Positions 1 to 8,103 of a stretch of DNA of 64,000 nt are shown here, one piece after another (positions within the stretch are counted from its first letter, which is position 1; every line of letters begins with the position of its first letter). The notes beneath the pieces are model-generated. The model made no database searches. It had not been told where the DNA came from and saw nothing but the letters and a program-made list of their open reading frames with translations. The stretch lies in the NCBI RefSeq assembly GCF_041714655.1, contig NZ_CP168219.1, positions 1,178,001-1,242,000 on the forward strand. Reading direction: 5' to 3'. This DNA comes from Pseudoroseicyclus_A sp041714655. Lineage in GTDB: Bacteria; Pseudomonadota; Alphaproteobacteria; Rhodobacterales; Rhodobacteraceae. Made by a program: the position numbers and the translations under genes.

Positions 1-723
1 CTGATGGAGACGCCGCTGGCCGCCTCCGTGAAGCCCGGCTGGGATCTCGCGGCCGAGTTCGTGAACCTCTACCTCGGCACGGGCGACGAGTTCTTCGCTC
101 CCGGTTCCGCCGAGCTGGCCATCGACAACGACAATGGCCGCCTCGTGCTCGACACCATGCGCGCCATGACGGAGTACATGGACCCCGACTACCTGACCTT
201 CGACGCCAACGTGCTCAACCAGCTCTGGGATGCCGGTCAGGTCGCGCTGATGAACCAGTGGGGCTCGCTCGCCGGCGCCGCCATCGGCGAGACCGCCGAC
301 CCCGAGATCGCCGCCAACACCGGCCTCGCCGCGACGCCCTCCATCGGCGGCAATTCCATCCCGGCCGCGGCCCTGTGGTGGGACGGCTTCTCGATCGCCA
401 GCAACATCTCCGACGAGGATGCCGCGGCCTCCTTCCAGGCGATGATGCACGGGATCTCTCCCGAGGCGGTGGCCGCCAATCCGACCGTCGCCACCTGGCT
501 GGTCGACGGCTACGCGCCGGGCGATGCGGCGGTGGGCGTGATCGCCAACGCCAATGCCGGCGCCCGCGCCTATCCGATGACGCCCTACATGGGCCTGCTG
601 CACACGGCGCTCTCCACCGAGCTTGCCGATTTCATCGCGGGCCGCGAGGATGCCGACCAGGCGCTGGCCGACGTGAAGGCCGCCTATGACGACGCGGCGA
701 CCGCCGCCGGCTTCCTGCAGTAA
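1..723 (+). CDS. ABC transporter substrate-binding protein, C-terminal part (5' end outside window)
   Basis: The reading frame is open from base 1, so the true start lies upstream and only the last ~240 residues are seen. The sequence fits the C-terminal lobe of a periplasmic binding protein of the sugar (MalE/UgpB-like) class: an aromatic-rich WWDGFSI stretch and a helical tail ending in AAGFLQ. It is followed by two MalF/MalG-type permeases and a MalK-type ATPase, so it should deliver the solute to that importer. The ligand cannot be read from the sequence. The downstream LacI regulator suggests a carbohydrate or polyol. The ABC-binding-protein call is secure from context, the ligand class is inference. 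Confidence 0.85.
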   Translation: MMETPLAASVKPGWDLAAEFVNLYLGTGDEFFAPGSAELAIDNDNGRLVLDTMRAMTEYMDPDYLTFDANVLNQLWDAGQVALMNQWGSLAGAAIGETADPEIAANTGLAATPSIGGNSIPAAALWWDGFSIASNISDEDAAASFQAMMHGISPEAVAANPTVATWLVDGYAPGDAAVGVIANANAGARAYPMTPYMGLLHTALSTELADFIAGREDADQALADVKAAYDDAATAAGFLQ

Positions 724-731
724 GACGAGGA

Positions 732-762
732 GGGCCGGGGAGGGCGCTGCCTTCCCCGGCCC
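732..762 (+). other. Stem-loop between binding-protein and permease genes
   Basis: A perfect 10-bp stem (732-741 with 753-762) and an 11-nt loop lie just after the binding-protein stop codon and before the permease start. No U-run follows. In many binding-protein operons a hairpin at this place protects the upstream mRNA or partly terminates transcription, so that the binding protein is made in excess. That role is inferred here. Confidence 0.55.
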
Positions 763-821
763 GACCGCAGCGGCTCCGCCGGGCGCCGCACCTTCGACCT
801 CTCACGATCAGGGGCCCGGCC

Positions 822-1853
822 ATGCCGCACAGAACATTCACGCTCTTCATCCTGCCGGCGGTCGTCGCGATGCTGCTCTTCATCGCGCTGCCGATCGTCT
901 CCGTCATCGTCCAGTCGCTCTTCGTCGAGCATGAGCAGGTGATGACCGAGGTGGAGAACTGCAGCCCCTTCGGCTGCACCACCGAACTGCGCGTCGATAC
1001 CGCCGCCACGGCGGAGATCCGCGAGGAACGCCCGCTCGGCCGCTTCGCCGGCTTCGCGAACTACATCAACCGCAACCACCTCGCCTTCGCCCAGGTGCGC
1101 GAGATCTGGCAGACGTCGGACAGCCTCGGCGAGGGCTGGGCGCGGCTGATGAACTTGCCCTTCTACAAGGCGCTGGCCTTCACGCTGGTCTATTGCTTCG
1201 TCGTCACGCCCTGCGCCATGGCGCTGGGCTTCGCCATCGCGCTCGGCGTCAACACGCTGCCGAGGCTGGCGCGGGGGCCGGCGATCTTCGTCTCGATCCT
1301 GCCGATGATCATCACGCCGCTCATCGGCTCGCTGATCCTCTTCTGGATGTTCAATCCGCAGGGCATCCTCGGCGCCTCGCTGCAGGTGATCACGGGCGAT
1401 CCGACGCTCAGCCTGCGCGCCTCGCCGCTGCTCACCTGGATCGTGCTGCTCGTCTACGGCATCTGGACCAACGGGCCCTTCTCGTTCGTCGTCTTCTACG
1501 CCGGCCTGCAGACGGTGCCAGGCGACACGCTGGAAAGCGCCATGATCGACGGCGCGTCGCGCTGGGAGCGGGTGCGCTACGTCATCATCCCGCATCTGGC
1601 GCCGCTCGCCACCTTCGTCGCCCTCGTGCAGCTCATGGACAACTTCCGCGTCTTCGAGCCCATCGTCGGCTTCTCGGCCGAGGCGAATGCCACCTCGCTC
1701 TCCTGGCTCGTCTACAACGATCTCGTGGGGCAGGATTCCCAGGCCTTCGGCTCTGCCGCCTCGACCTCGGTCATGACCATCGCCGGTGTGGTGGTGCTTC
1801 TCGTCCCGGTGCTGATCCGCACCTGGCGCGACTTCAACAGAAAGGCCGTGTGA
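822..1853 (+). CDS. ABC sugar transporter permease, MalF-like
   Basis: A 343-residue inner-membrane permease starting MPHRTFTLF. A first membrane helix (about residues 5-27) is followed by a long, probably periplasmic insert (about 30-105) with a Cys pair (ENCSPFGC). The binding-protein-dependent transport domain comes after it. The cytoplasmic EAA loop, which contacts the ATPase, is visible as ESAMIDGASRWERVRYVIIP. It sits about 100 bp after the binding-protein gene and overlaps the next permease gene by one base (TGATG). It is presumably one half of the heterodimeric channel with the next gene product. Family assignment is firm, the substrate is unknown. Confidence 0.92.
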   Translation: MPHRTFTLFILPAVVAMLLFIALPIVSVIVQSLFVEHEQVMTEVENCSPFGCTTELRVDTAATAEIREERPLGRFAGFANYINRNHLAFAQVREIWQTSDSLGEGWARLMNLPFYKALAFTLVYCFVVTPCAMALGFAIALGVNTLPRLARGPAIFVSILPMIITPLIGSLILFWMFNPQGILGASLQVITGDPTLSLRASPLLTWIVLLVYGIWTNGPFSFVVFYAGLQTVPGDTLESAMIDGASRWERVRYVIIPHLAPLATFVALVQLMDNFRVFEPIVGFSAEANATSLSWLVYNDLVGQDSQAFGSAASTSVMTIAGVVVLLVPVLIRTWRDFNRKAV

Positions 1854-2734
1854 TGACCGCAGCCATCGGCCGCATGCCGCCCGCCACGCGCTGGGTCACC
1901 GGCCTTCTCCTCGCCATCTGGTTCGTCGCCGCGGCCTTCCCCTTCGTCTGGACGCTCTGGGGCTCGTTCAAGGTCGAGGCCGACTTCTTCTCCCGCGTGA
2001 GCTGGTGGAACGCCATCACCGGCGAGCGGACGCTCATGCAGACCGGCGGGCGCTTCACGCTCGACGGCTACGAGGGCGCCTGGATCACGCGGGAGTTCTG
2101 GCGCGCCGCCGTCAACACGCTGATCGTCACGCTCTCGGTGACCTTCATCTCGCTCGTCGTCGGCACACTGGGCGGCTACGCGCTCGCCCGCTCCGGCCAC
2201 CGCTATGCGTTCTGGATCCTCATCGCCGCGCTGGTCTTCCGGGCAATGCCGCATATCACGCTGGTCTCGGGCTACATGCTGCCGTTCTTCGAGCTCAACA
2301 TCTGGGGCATCCTGCCGACGACGATCATCGTCCTCGTCGCCATCAACCAGCCCTTCACCCTGTGGATGCTGCATTCGTTCTTCCTCGGCATTCCCAAGGA
2401 TCTCGACGAAAGCGCCATGGTCGACGGCTGCACCCGCTTTCAGGCCTTCCGGCTCGTCATCATCCCGGTCATGTGGCCGGGGGTCATCACCACGGGGCTC
2501 TTCTCGTTCCTGCTCGGCTACAACGACTTCGCCGTCACCTCGATGCTGCTCAGCCAGGACAACCTGACGATGGTGCCGAAGATCGCCAGCTTCCTCGGCA
2601 CGATCCAGTCCGAGGGCAACGTCATGTTCGCCGTCGCCTCCGTCGTCTCGGCCACCGTGCCGCTCTTCATCCTCGTCCTGTTCTTCCAGCGCCAGATCGT
2701 CAGCGGCCTGACCGCCGGCGCCGTGAAAGGGTAA
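1853..2734 (+). CDS. ABC sugar transporter permease, MalG-like
   Basis: A 293-residue permease. The start ATG at 1853 overlaps the stop of the preceding permease gene (TGATG), indicating translational coupling. A longer upstream reading frame exists but lies inside the previous gene. Membrane helices fill the protein, and the EAA loop reads ESAMVDGCTRFQAFRLVIIP, typical of MalG-type subunits. It should pair with the MalF-like subunit and be driven by the ATPase encoded four bases downstream. No unusual features. Confidence 0.92.
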   Translation: MTAAIGRMPPATRWVTGLLLAIWFVAAAFPFVWTLWGSFKVEADFFSRVSWWNAITGERTLMQTGGRFTLDGYEGAWITREFWRAAVNTLIVTLSVTFISLVVGTLGGYALARSGHRYAFWILIAALVFRAMPHITLVSGYMLPFFELNIWGILPTTIIVLVAINQPFTLWMLHSFFLGIPKDLDESAMVDGCTRFQAFRLVIIPVMWPGVITTGLFSFLLGYNDFAVTSMLLSQDNLTMVPKIASFLGTIQSEGNVMFAVASVVSATVPLFILVLFFQRQIVSGLTAGAVKG

Positions 2735-2737
2735 GCC

Positions 2738-3811
2738 ATGGCCCAGATTTCCATCCGCAATGTCACCAAGCGCTGGGGCGCCGTCACCGGGGTGAAGGGG
2801 TTCGACCTGGACATCGCCGAGGGCGAATTCCTCGTGCTCCTTGGCCCCTCGGGCTGCGGCAAGAGCACCACGATGCGCATGATCGCGGGGCTCGAGGACG
2901 TGACCGAGGGCGAGATCTGGATCGGCGACCGCAAGGTGAACGATCTGGAGCCGAAGGACCGCGACATCTCGATGGTCTTCCAGAGCTACGGGCTCTACCC
3001 CAACATGAGCGTCTACGACAATATCCGCTTCCCCCTGAAGGTGCGGAAGATCCCGAAGGACGAGCACCACGACCGCGTCATGAAGGCCGCCGAGATGGTC
3101 GAGCTCGGCCCCTTCCTCGACCGCCGCCCCGCCGCGCTGTCCGGCGGGCAGCGGCAGCGGGTGGCGCTGGCCCGCGCCATCGTGCGCGAGCCCAATGCCT
3201 TCCTGATGGACGAGCCGCTCTCCAACCTCGACGCGAAGCTGCGGGTGAGCACGCGGGCGCAGATCAAGAACCTGCACCACACGCTGAAGACCACGACGAT
3301 CTATGTCACTCACGACCAGATCGAGGCCATGACGCTCGCCGACCGCGTGGTCGTCATGAGTTCCGGGCTCGTCCAGCAGGTCGGCACACCGACCGAGATC
3401 TACGATAGCCCCGCCAATACCTTCGTCGCCGGCTTCATCGGCTCCCCCGCCATGAACCTTGTCGACGGCGCGCTCGAAGGCGGGGTCTTCACCGCGCCGA
3501 AGATGCGGGTCGAGGGGCTGCCCACGGCCCATTCCGGCCCGGTCACGCTCGGCTTCCGCGCCGAGGATGCCATGGTGCTGGCGCCGGGCGAGGGCCTGCC
3601 CGACGGCGCGCCCGGCGGCACGATCGAGGCGCCTGTCTACACGATGGAGCTGCTCGGCGAGGCGACGATGATCGCCGTCCGGCTCGGCGAGGCCATCGCC
3701 TCCGTCAAGGCGGCGAAGGACTATCGGGCCGAAATAGGCGACCCCGCCCATATCGGCGTGCCGGCCGCCATCTGCCATCTCTTCGACAAGACGACGGGCG
3801 AACGGCTCTGA
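2738..3811 (+). CDS. ABC transporter ATP-binding protein, MalK/UgpC type
   Basis: A 357-residue ATPase that energises the importer encoded upstream. Walker A (GPSGCGKST, residues 36-44), Q-loop (FQS, 81-83), ABC signature (LSGGQ, 134-138), Walker B (FLMDEP, 155-160) and the switch His192 are all intact. The C-terminal third (about 235-350) is the TOBE/MalK-type regulatory domain, as expected for carbohydrate importers that share or bind a regulatory partner. It starts 3 bases after the MalG-like stop codon and closes the transport operon. Confidence 0.95.
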   Translation: MAQISIRNVTKRWGAVTGVKGFDLDIAEGEFLVLLGPSGCGKSTTMRMIAGLEDVTEGEIWIGDRKVNDLEPKDRDISMVFQSYGLYPNMSVYDNIRFPLKVRKIPKDEHHDRVMKAAEMVELGPFLDRRPAALSGGQRQRVALARAIVREPNAFLMDEPLSNLDAKLRVSTRAQIKNLHHTLKTTTIYVTHDQIEAMTLADRVVVMSSGLVQQVGTPTEIYDSPANTFVAGFIGSPAMNLVDGALEGGVFTAPKMRVEGLPTAHSGPVTLGFRAEDAMVLAPGEGLPDGAPGGTIEAPVYTMELLGEATMIAVRLGEAIASVKAAKDYRAEIGDPAHIGVPAAICHLFDKTTGERL

Positions 3812-3825
3812 GATGACGCTCTGCC

Positions 3826-3890
3826 CGTCTTTGCTCCCGGACCATCCCGGGGGGCTCCGGGGGGCTGGCCCCCCGGGCCCGCCCCCGCAT
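3826..3890 (+). repeat. Intergenic GC hairpin with repeat-like lead sequence
   Basis: After the ATPase gene, a CTTTGCTCC lead is followed by a GC-rich block with an 8-bp stem (3857-3864 with 3869-3876, loop CTGG). The lead resembles that at 12637, and the arrangement (short lead plus GC hairpin at a gene end) recurs at 34156. It may serve as a transcription end or be a remnant of a dispersed repeat family. No clear U-run is present. Confidence 0.35.
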
Positions 3891-3971
3891 CCCGCGCCCC
3901 GGCGGCAATGCTGGACGCCCCGGCCGAGGTCTGCCTAGATGCCGGCGGGGAAGAGCATGGGGGGCAGGCGC

Positions 3972-4985
3972 ATGGCGAGCGAGAAGGTGACCTCGCTGCA
4001 GGTCGCGGCATTGGCGGGCGTCAGCCAGTCGGCGGTGAGTCGCGTCTTCACGCCCGGCTCCTCCGTCTCGAAGAAGACGGAGGAGAAGGTGCGCGCCGCC
4101 GCGGCCGAGCTCGGCTACCGGCCGAACGTGCTGGCCCGCTCCCTGAAATCCGGCAAGAGCCGGATGATCGGCCTCGTGGTCGCCTATCTGGAGAACTACT
4201 TCTACCCCGAGGTGGTCGAGCGCATCTCGTCCGAGCTGCAGAAGGTCGGCTACCATGTGCTCGTCTTCATCGGGCAGAATACCGCCGTCGACACCGACCG
4301 CGTCGTCTCCGAGTTGATGGATTACCAGGTCGACGGCATCGTGCTCGCCTCCGTCTCGCTCTCGTCGCATCTGGCCGAGCGCTGCCTCTCGATCGGTGTG
4401 CCCGTGGTGCTCTTCAACCGCGGGCAGGATCACGCCCAGCTCTCGGCCGTCACCTCGAACAACCGCGCCGGCGGGCGGGCGCTGGCGGAATATCTCTGCG
4501 CCCTCGGCCATGAGCGCATCGCCTATGTCGCAGGCTTCGAGGAGGCGGCGACGCAGCGCGACCGCGAGGCCGGCTTCCGCGAGGGGCTGGAGGCGGCGGG
4601 GCAGGGGCTCTTCGCCCGCGCTGTCGGCAACTTCCGCTATGCCGAGGCGCAGGCCGCCACGCGCGAGATCTTCGCGCGGCGCGAGCGGCCGGATGCGCTC
4701 TTCGTCGCCAATGACCACATGGCCTTCGCGGCGATGGACGTGCTGCGCTTCGAGATGGGGCTGAAGGTGCCCGAGGATGTCTCCGTCGTCGGCTTCGACG
4801 ATGTGCCGCCGGCGGCCTGGCCGGCCTACAACCTCACGACCTACCGCCAGAACGTGGCGAAGATGGTGGAGGAGACGGTGGCCATCCTCATCGGCGACCC
4901 CCTCGCCGCGCCCCGGCAGGTCGAACTGGAAGGCCAGCTCGTCATCCGCGGCTCGACCCGCCGCTACGGGCAGGGCCGCGCCTGA
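3972..4985 (+). CDS. LacI-family transcriptional regulator
   Basis: A 337-residue repressor. The N-terminal helix-turn-helix reads LQVAALAGVSQSAVSRVF, followed by the hinge (NVLARSLKSGKSRMIG) and a periplasmic-binding-protein-like effector domain ending in TTYRQNVAKMVEE. I start it at the ATG at 3972, which begins just before the HTH; an in-frame ATG at 3939 would add 11 non-conserved residues. It lies between the ABC importer and the amidase and overlaps the next small gene (TGATG). It is the obvious candidate to control this catabolic locus in response to the imported solute. A LacI-like half-site lies near 8070. Confidence 0.93.
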   Translation: MASEKVTSLQVAALAGVSQSAVSRVFTPGSSVSKKTEEKVRAAAAELGYRPNVLARSLKSGKSRMIGLVVAYLENYFYPEVVERISSELQKVGYHVLVFIGQNTAVDTDRVVSELMDYQVDGIVLASVSLSSHLAERCLSIGVPVVLFNRGQDHAQLSAVTSNNRAGGRALAEYLCALGHERIAYVAGFEEAATQRDREAGFREGLEAAGQGLFARAVGNFRYAEAQAATREIFARRERPDALFVANDHMAFAAMDVLRFEMGLKVPEDVSVVGFDDVPPAAWPAYNLTTYRQNVAKMVEETVAILIGDPLAAPRQVELEGQLVIRGSTRRYGQGRA

Positions 4986-5143
4986 TGCCGAAGACGACAG
5001 ACGAGACGGAGTTGCGCGAGCGGCTGGCGGAGCTGGGGCTCGACCTGCCCGAGGCCGATGTGGCCGAGGTGCTCGACTGGGCGCGCCGGGGCCGCGCCAG
5101 CGTCGAGCGGCTGAAGGGATGGGTGGCGGAGCGCGAGGCATGA
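4985..5143 (+). CDS. Small protein (52 aa), possible GatC/AtzG-like partner of the amidase
   Basis: The ATG at 4985 overlaps the LacI stop codon, and its own TGA (5141-5143) overlaps the amidase ATG (ATGA). The 52-residue product is charged and helical: MPKTTDETELRER, then LPEADVAEVLDWARRG, then a helix ending in VAEREA. Amidase-signature enzymes of the AtzE and GatA groups work with a small helical partner (AtzG, GatC) encoded next to them. Position, overlap on both sides and helical character fit that role. This is inference: I do not recognise the sequence itself. Codon use looks coding throughout. Confidence 0.6.
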   Translation: MPKTTDETELRERLAELGLDLPEADVAEVLDWARRGRASVERLKGWVAEREA

Positions 5144-6534
5144 GCCTCGTCCCCGCCCCAGACCTCGCGCCCGGGCCCGACCTCTCGATCGCCGAGGCCG
5201 GCGCCGCGCTGCGCGCCGGCAGGCTCACCGCCGCCGGGCTGCTCGACGCCCATCTCGCCCGGATCCGCTCCGAGCAGGGCGCGGCGCTGCATGCCGTCGA
5301 GGTCCTCCTCGAAGAGACCGCCCGTGCGGAGGCCGCGGCCGCCGATGCCGCCTTCGCGGAGGGGCGCGACCTCGGGCCGCTCCACGGCATCCCGGTCGGC
5401 GTCAAGGCGCTCTTCGACGTGGCGGGCCTGCCGACGACCGGCGGCAGCCGCGTGCCGGCCCCGCCGGCGGCGGCGGACAGCGCCGTGGTCGCCCGGCTTC
5501 GCGCCGGCGGCGCCGTGGTGGCGGCGACGCTCGCCACCTACGAATTCGCGACCGTCGGGCCGGATGACACGCTTGCCGCACCGCCGGCCCGCAACCCCTG
5601 GAACCCGGCGCATGTCACCGGCGGCTCCTCCTCCGGCTCGGCGGCGGCGGTGGCGGGAGGGCTCCTCCGCGCCACCATCGGCACCGATACCGGCGGCTCG
5701 ATCCGCTCGCCCGCCGCCTTCAGCGGCGTCGTCGGCCTGAAGCCGAGCCATGGGCGCGTCTCGGCCGCCGGGCTTCTGCCGCTCTCGCCCTCGCTCGACC
5801 ATGCCGGCCCGCTCGCCGCGACCGTCGGGGACGCGGCGCTGGCGCTCGATGCCGTGAGCGAGCCCGGCTGGCGCCCCGCCGCCGGCGCGCTGGGGCAGGG
5901 GGCCGAGGGGCTGACGATAGGCTATGCCCGGGCCTGGCTGGCCGATGACCCGATGACAGACCGGTCTGTCCTGAAGGCGCTCGACGATGCCGCCTCGGTG
6001 CTGTCGCTCGCCGGCGCCCGCATCCGCGAGGTGGTGCCGCCGGAGATCGAGCGGTTCAAAGATGCCGGCGCCACGATCCTCGCGGCCGAGGCGATGGAGG
6101 GTCACCGCGCCCGCATCATGGCCCATGGCGCCGCCTATGGACGCGCCGCTCTGAAGTCTCTGCTTGGCGGGCTCCTCCTGACGGCGGAGGATCTCGCGCT
6201 CGCCCGCCGTGCAGCCGCGCTCCTGACGGCGGAGATGGACGAGACCTTCGCCGGCATTGATGCGCTCCTTACCGCGACGACGCTGGCGCCGGCGCCGAAG
6301 GTCTCGGCCTTTGCCGGCGGCCGCGCCGTCTGGACGCCGATGCGCACGCTGCCCTTCAACGTCACCGGCCATCCGGCGTTGTCGCTGCCCTGCGGCTTCG
6401 CGGGCGGGCTGCCGATCGGTGCCCAGCTTGTGGCGCGCAAAGGGGCGGAAGACATGCTCTGCCGCATCGGACATGCCTTCGAGATGGCGACCGATGTCGC
6501 GCTCCAGCGCCCGCCCGGCTTCGCAACCGCGTAG
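5140..6534 (+). CDS. Amidase-signature (AS) family amidohydrolase
   Basis: A 464-residue enzyme whose ATG overlaps the stop of the small gene before it (ATGA). The AS catalytic triad is complete: Lys89 (IPVGVKALFD), cis-Ser163 in GGSSSGS and nucleophile Ser187 in TDTGGSIR, with the expected 24-residue spacing between the serines. Such enzymes cleave carboxamides or carbamoyl bonds; relatives include AtzE, GatA and various aryl- and acylamidases. The adjoining small ORF makes an AtzE/AtzG-like pair conceivable. The substrate is unknown. Cytoplasmic, with no signal peptide visible. It closes the rightward operon; a hairpin follows at 6556. Confidence 0.9.
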   Translation: MSLVPAPDLAPGPDLSIAEAGAALRAGRLTAAGLLDAHLARIRSEQGAALHAVEVLLEETARAEAAAADAAFAEGRDLGPLHGIPVGVKALFDVAGLPTTGGSRVPAPPAAADSAVVARLRAGGAVVAATLATYEFATVGPDDTLAAPPARNPWNPAHVTGGSSSGSAAAVAGGLLRATIGTDTGGSIRSPAAFSGVVGLKPSHGRVSAAGLLPLSPSLDHAGPLAATVGDAALALDAVSEPGWRPAAGALGQGAEGLTIGYARAWLADDPMTDRSVLKALDDAASVLSLAGARIREVVPPEIERFKDAGATILAAEAMEGHRARIMAHGAAYGRAALKSLLGGLLLTAEDLALARRAAALLTAEMDETFAGIDALLTATTLAPAPKVSAFAGGRAVWTPMRTLPFNVTGHPALSLPCGFAGGLPIGAQLVARKGAEDMLCRIGHAFEMATDVALQRPPGFATA

Positions 6535-6555
6535 GGCGGGCGTAGGCCGAACGTA

Positions 6556-6575
6556 GGCCGGGCTTCAGCCCGGCC
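6556..6575 (+). terminator. GC hairpin after the amidase gene
   Basis: An 8-bp perfect stem (6556-6563 with 6568-6575, loop TTCA) lies 21 bases past the amidase stop, in the convergent space before the leftward HisD-like gene. It is preceded by two CGTAGGC repeats and followed by a C-run, not a U-run, so it may be a repeat-derived element that aids termination. Confidence 0.45.
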
Positions 6576-6584
6576 CCCCCCAAA

Positions 6585-6611
6585 CAAAAAGGCCGGGCAC
6601 CCGCCCGGCCT
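6585..6611 (-). terminator. Rho-independent terminator of the leftward HisD-like gene
   Basis: On the minus strand an 8-bp stem (6603-6610 with 6591-6598, 4-nt loop) is followed directly by five U residues (complement of 6586-6590). It lies about 20 bases downstream of the stop codon of the 6631-7917 gene. This is a textbook intrinsic terminator. Confidence 0.8.
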
Positions 6612-6630
6612 CCATGCTCTTGTCCGCCCC

Positions 6631-7917
6631 TCAGCCCTTCATCTGCATCCGGTCGAGCCGCAGCTGCGCGGCCCTGCGGTGGCCTTCCAGCGTCTCCGAC
6701 CTGGCCTGCCGGGCGGCGGGCGGGGCGACGGCCTTCACGCCCTCTTCGGTCAGCCATTGATGCGTCGCGATCTTCACATAGGCGCCGACCCAGAGCCCGC
6801 CGGTATACTGGCCCGCCCCCATGGTCGGCAGCGTGTGATTGGTGCCTGAGCATTTGTCGGAATAGACGACGCTGGCATTCTCGCCGATGAAGAGCGAGCC
6901 GTAATTGTCCAGCTTCAAAGCGAAATCCTTGGGGTCTTTCGTGTGGACCTGCAGGTGCTCCGCCGCGATCTCTTCGCTGTAGGCGATCATGTCGGCCTCG
7001 TCCTTCGCCACCGCGATCAGCCCGTAGTCCTCCCAAGCCGGCCGGGCGACAGAGGCGGTGGAGAGCGTGGCGAGCTGCGCCTCGACCTCGGCCAGCACCG
7101 CCTCGGCGAGCGGCGCATGGGTGGTGATGAGCCCGACGCGGGTGCGCACGTCATGCTCCGCCTGCGCGAGGAGGTCGGTGGCGATCATCTCGGCATCGCC
7201 GGTCTCATCGGCGAGGATGAAGATCTCGGAGGGGCCGGCGAGCTGGTCGATGCCGACGGGGCCGAAGACCTGCCGCTTCGCCTCGTTGACGAAGGCATTG
7301 CCGGGGCCGACGATCTTGTTTACGCGCGGCACGCTCTCGGTGCCGAAGGCCATGGCGGCAATCGCCTGCGCCCCGCCGATCCGGAAGATGCGCGTCGCGC
7401 CCGAGAGGTGGCAGCCGGCGATCATCGCCGGATGGGCATTCGGCGGCAGGCAGGCGATGATCTCGGCGACCCCGGCCACGACGGCCGGCACGATGGTCAT
7501 CACCGGCGCGGAGAGGAGCGGGAAGCGCCCGCCGGGCACGTAGCAGCCGACCCGCTTGATCGGGATCACCCGGTGGCCGGCATGTACGCCCGGCAGCACC
7601 TCGGTTTCGAGCGCGCCGATGGTGCCCATCTGCGCCTCGGCGAAGCTGCGCACGTTGCGGATGGCGAATTCGGTATCGGCCCTTGTCTGCGGGTCGAGGG
7701 CGGCGACGGCGGCCTCTCGCTCGTCCATCGTGATCTCGAGGGCGGGGGTCTCGGCCTTGTCGAACTTCAGCGAGAAGTCGCGCACGGCGGCGTCGCCCCG
7801 CGCCTTCACCTCGGCCAGGATGCCGGCGACCGTTTCGGCCACGGGGGCGGTGTCGCCCACCGCATCACGCGTCGGCGCTTTGAGGAAGGTCAGGCGGGCG
7901 TGCAGATCGTCGGGCAT
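6631..7917 (-). CDS. Histidinol-dehydrogenase-family oxidoreductase (paralogue 1)
   Basis: A 428-residue zinc- and NAD-dependent alcohol dehydrogenase of the HisD fold. I start it at the ATG at 7917, preceded by a GGAGAG ribosome site; the open frame extends further but without family similarity. All HisD zinc and catalytic positions can be placed: Gln252 and His255 (AQAEH), Asp354 (SDKCSG), His413 (EGHRR), and the Glu320-His321 base pair (AAEHLQ). No other his genes are near and a second paralogue lies divergently at 8104. A catabolic role is therefore likelier than histidine synthesis, as for HpsN, the HisD-like sulfopropanediol dehydrogenase. The substrate is unknown. Confidence 0.88.
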   Translation of the reverse strand: MPDDLHARLTFLKAPTRDAVGDTAPVAETVAGILAEVKARGDAAVRDFSLKFDKAETPALEITMDEREAAVAALDPQTRADTEFAIRNVRSFAEAQMGTIGALETEVLPGVHAGHRVIPIKRVGCYVPGGRFPLLSAPVMTIVPAVVAGVAEIIACLPPNAHPAMIAGCHLSGATRIFRIGGAQAIAAMAFGTESVPRVNKIVGPGNAFVNEAKRQVFGPVGIDQLAGPSEIFILADETGDAEMIATDLLAQAEHDVRTRVGLITTHAPLAEAVLAEVEAQLATLSTASVARPAWEDYGLIAVAKDEADMIAYSEEIAAEHLQVHTKDPKDFALKLDNYGSLFIGENASVVYSDKCSGTNHTLPTMGAGQYTGGLWVGAYVKIATHQWLTEEGVKAVAPPAARQARSETLEGHRRAAQLRLDRMQMKG

Positions 7918-8069
7918 CGGTCTCTCCAGGACAGGTCTTGCTGGATTGCATACGTCACCAAAATTTGCCGGGTCAAGCGGCGAATGATGTGCCGCGCATT
8001 TGCCGGGTACGCCTGCGCAAATCGGATGCGACAAAACCCGCCTTGCCTCTGGCCCGGCTTTTCGCATAG

Positions 8070-8088
8070 CGTTTTGCAAACGTAATCA
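8070..8088. promoter_or_regulatory. Candidate operator between divergent HisD-like genes
   Basis: A 13-bp palindrome (8070-8082, arms CGTTT/AAACG around TGC) runs into TGCAAACGTAATCA (8075-8088). The latter matches the left half of the LacI-family consensus TGNAANCGNTTNCA well and the right half partly. It sits 16 bp before the start codon at 8104, in the only divergent promoter space of the locus. Binding by the LacI regulator encoded at 3972 is a guess. Confidence 0.35.
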
Positions 8089-8103
8089 AAACCGGAGAGT
8101 CCC

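Noticed and set aside
1712..3778. A 688-codon antisense frame over the ABC operon
   Set aside because: Shadow of the permease and ATPase genes, no recognisable domain.
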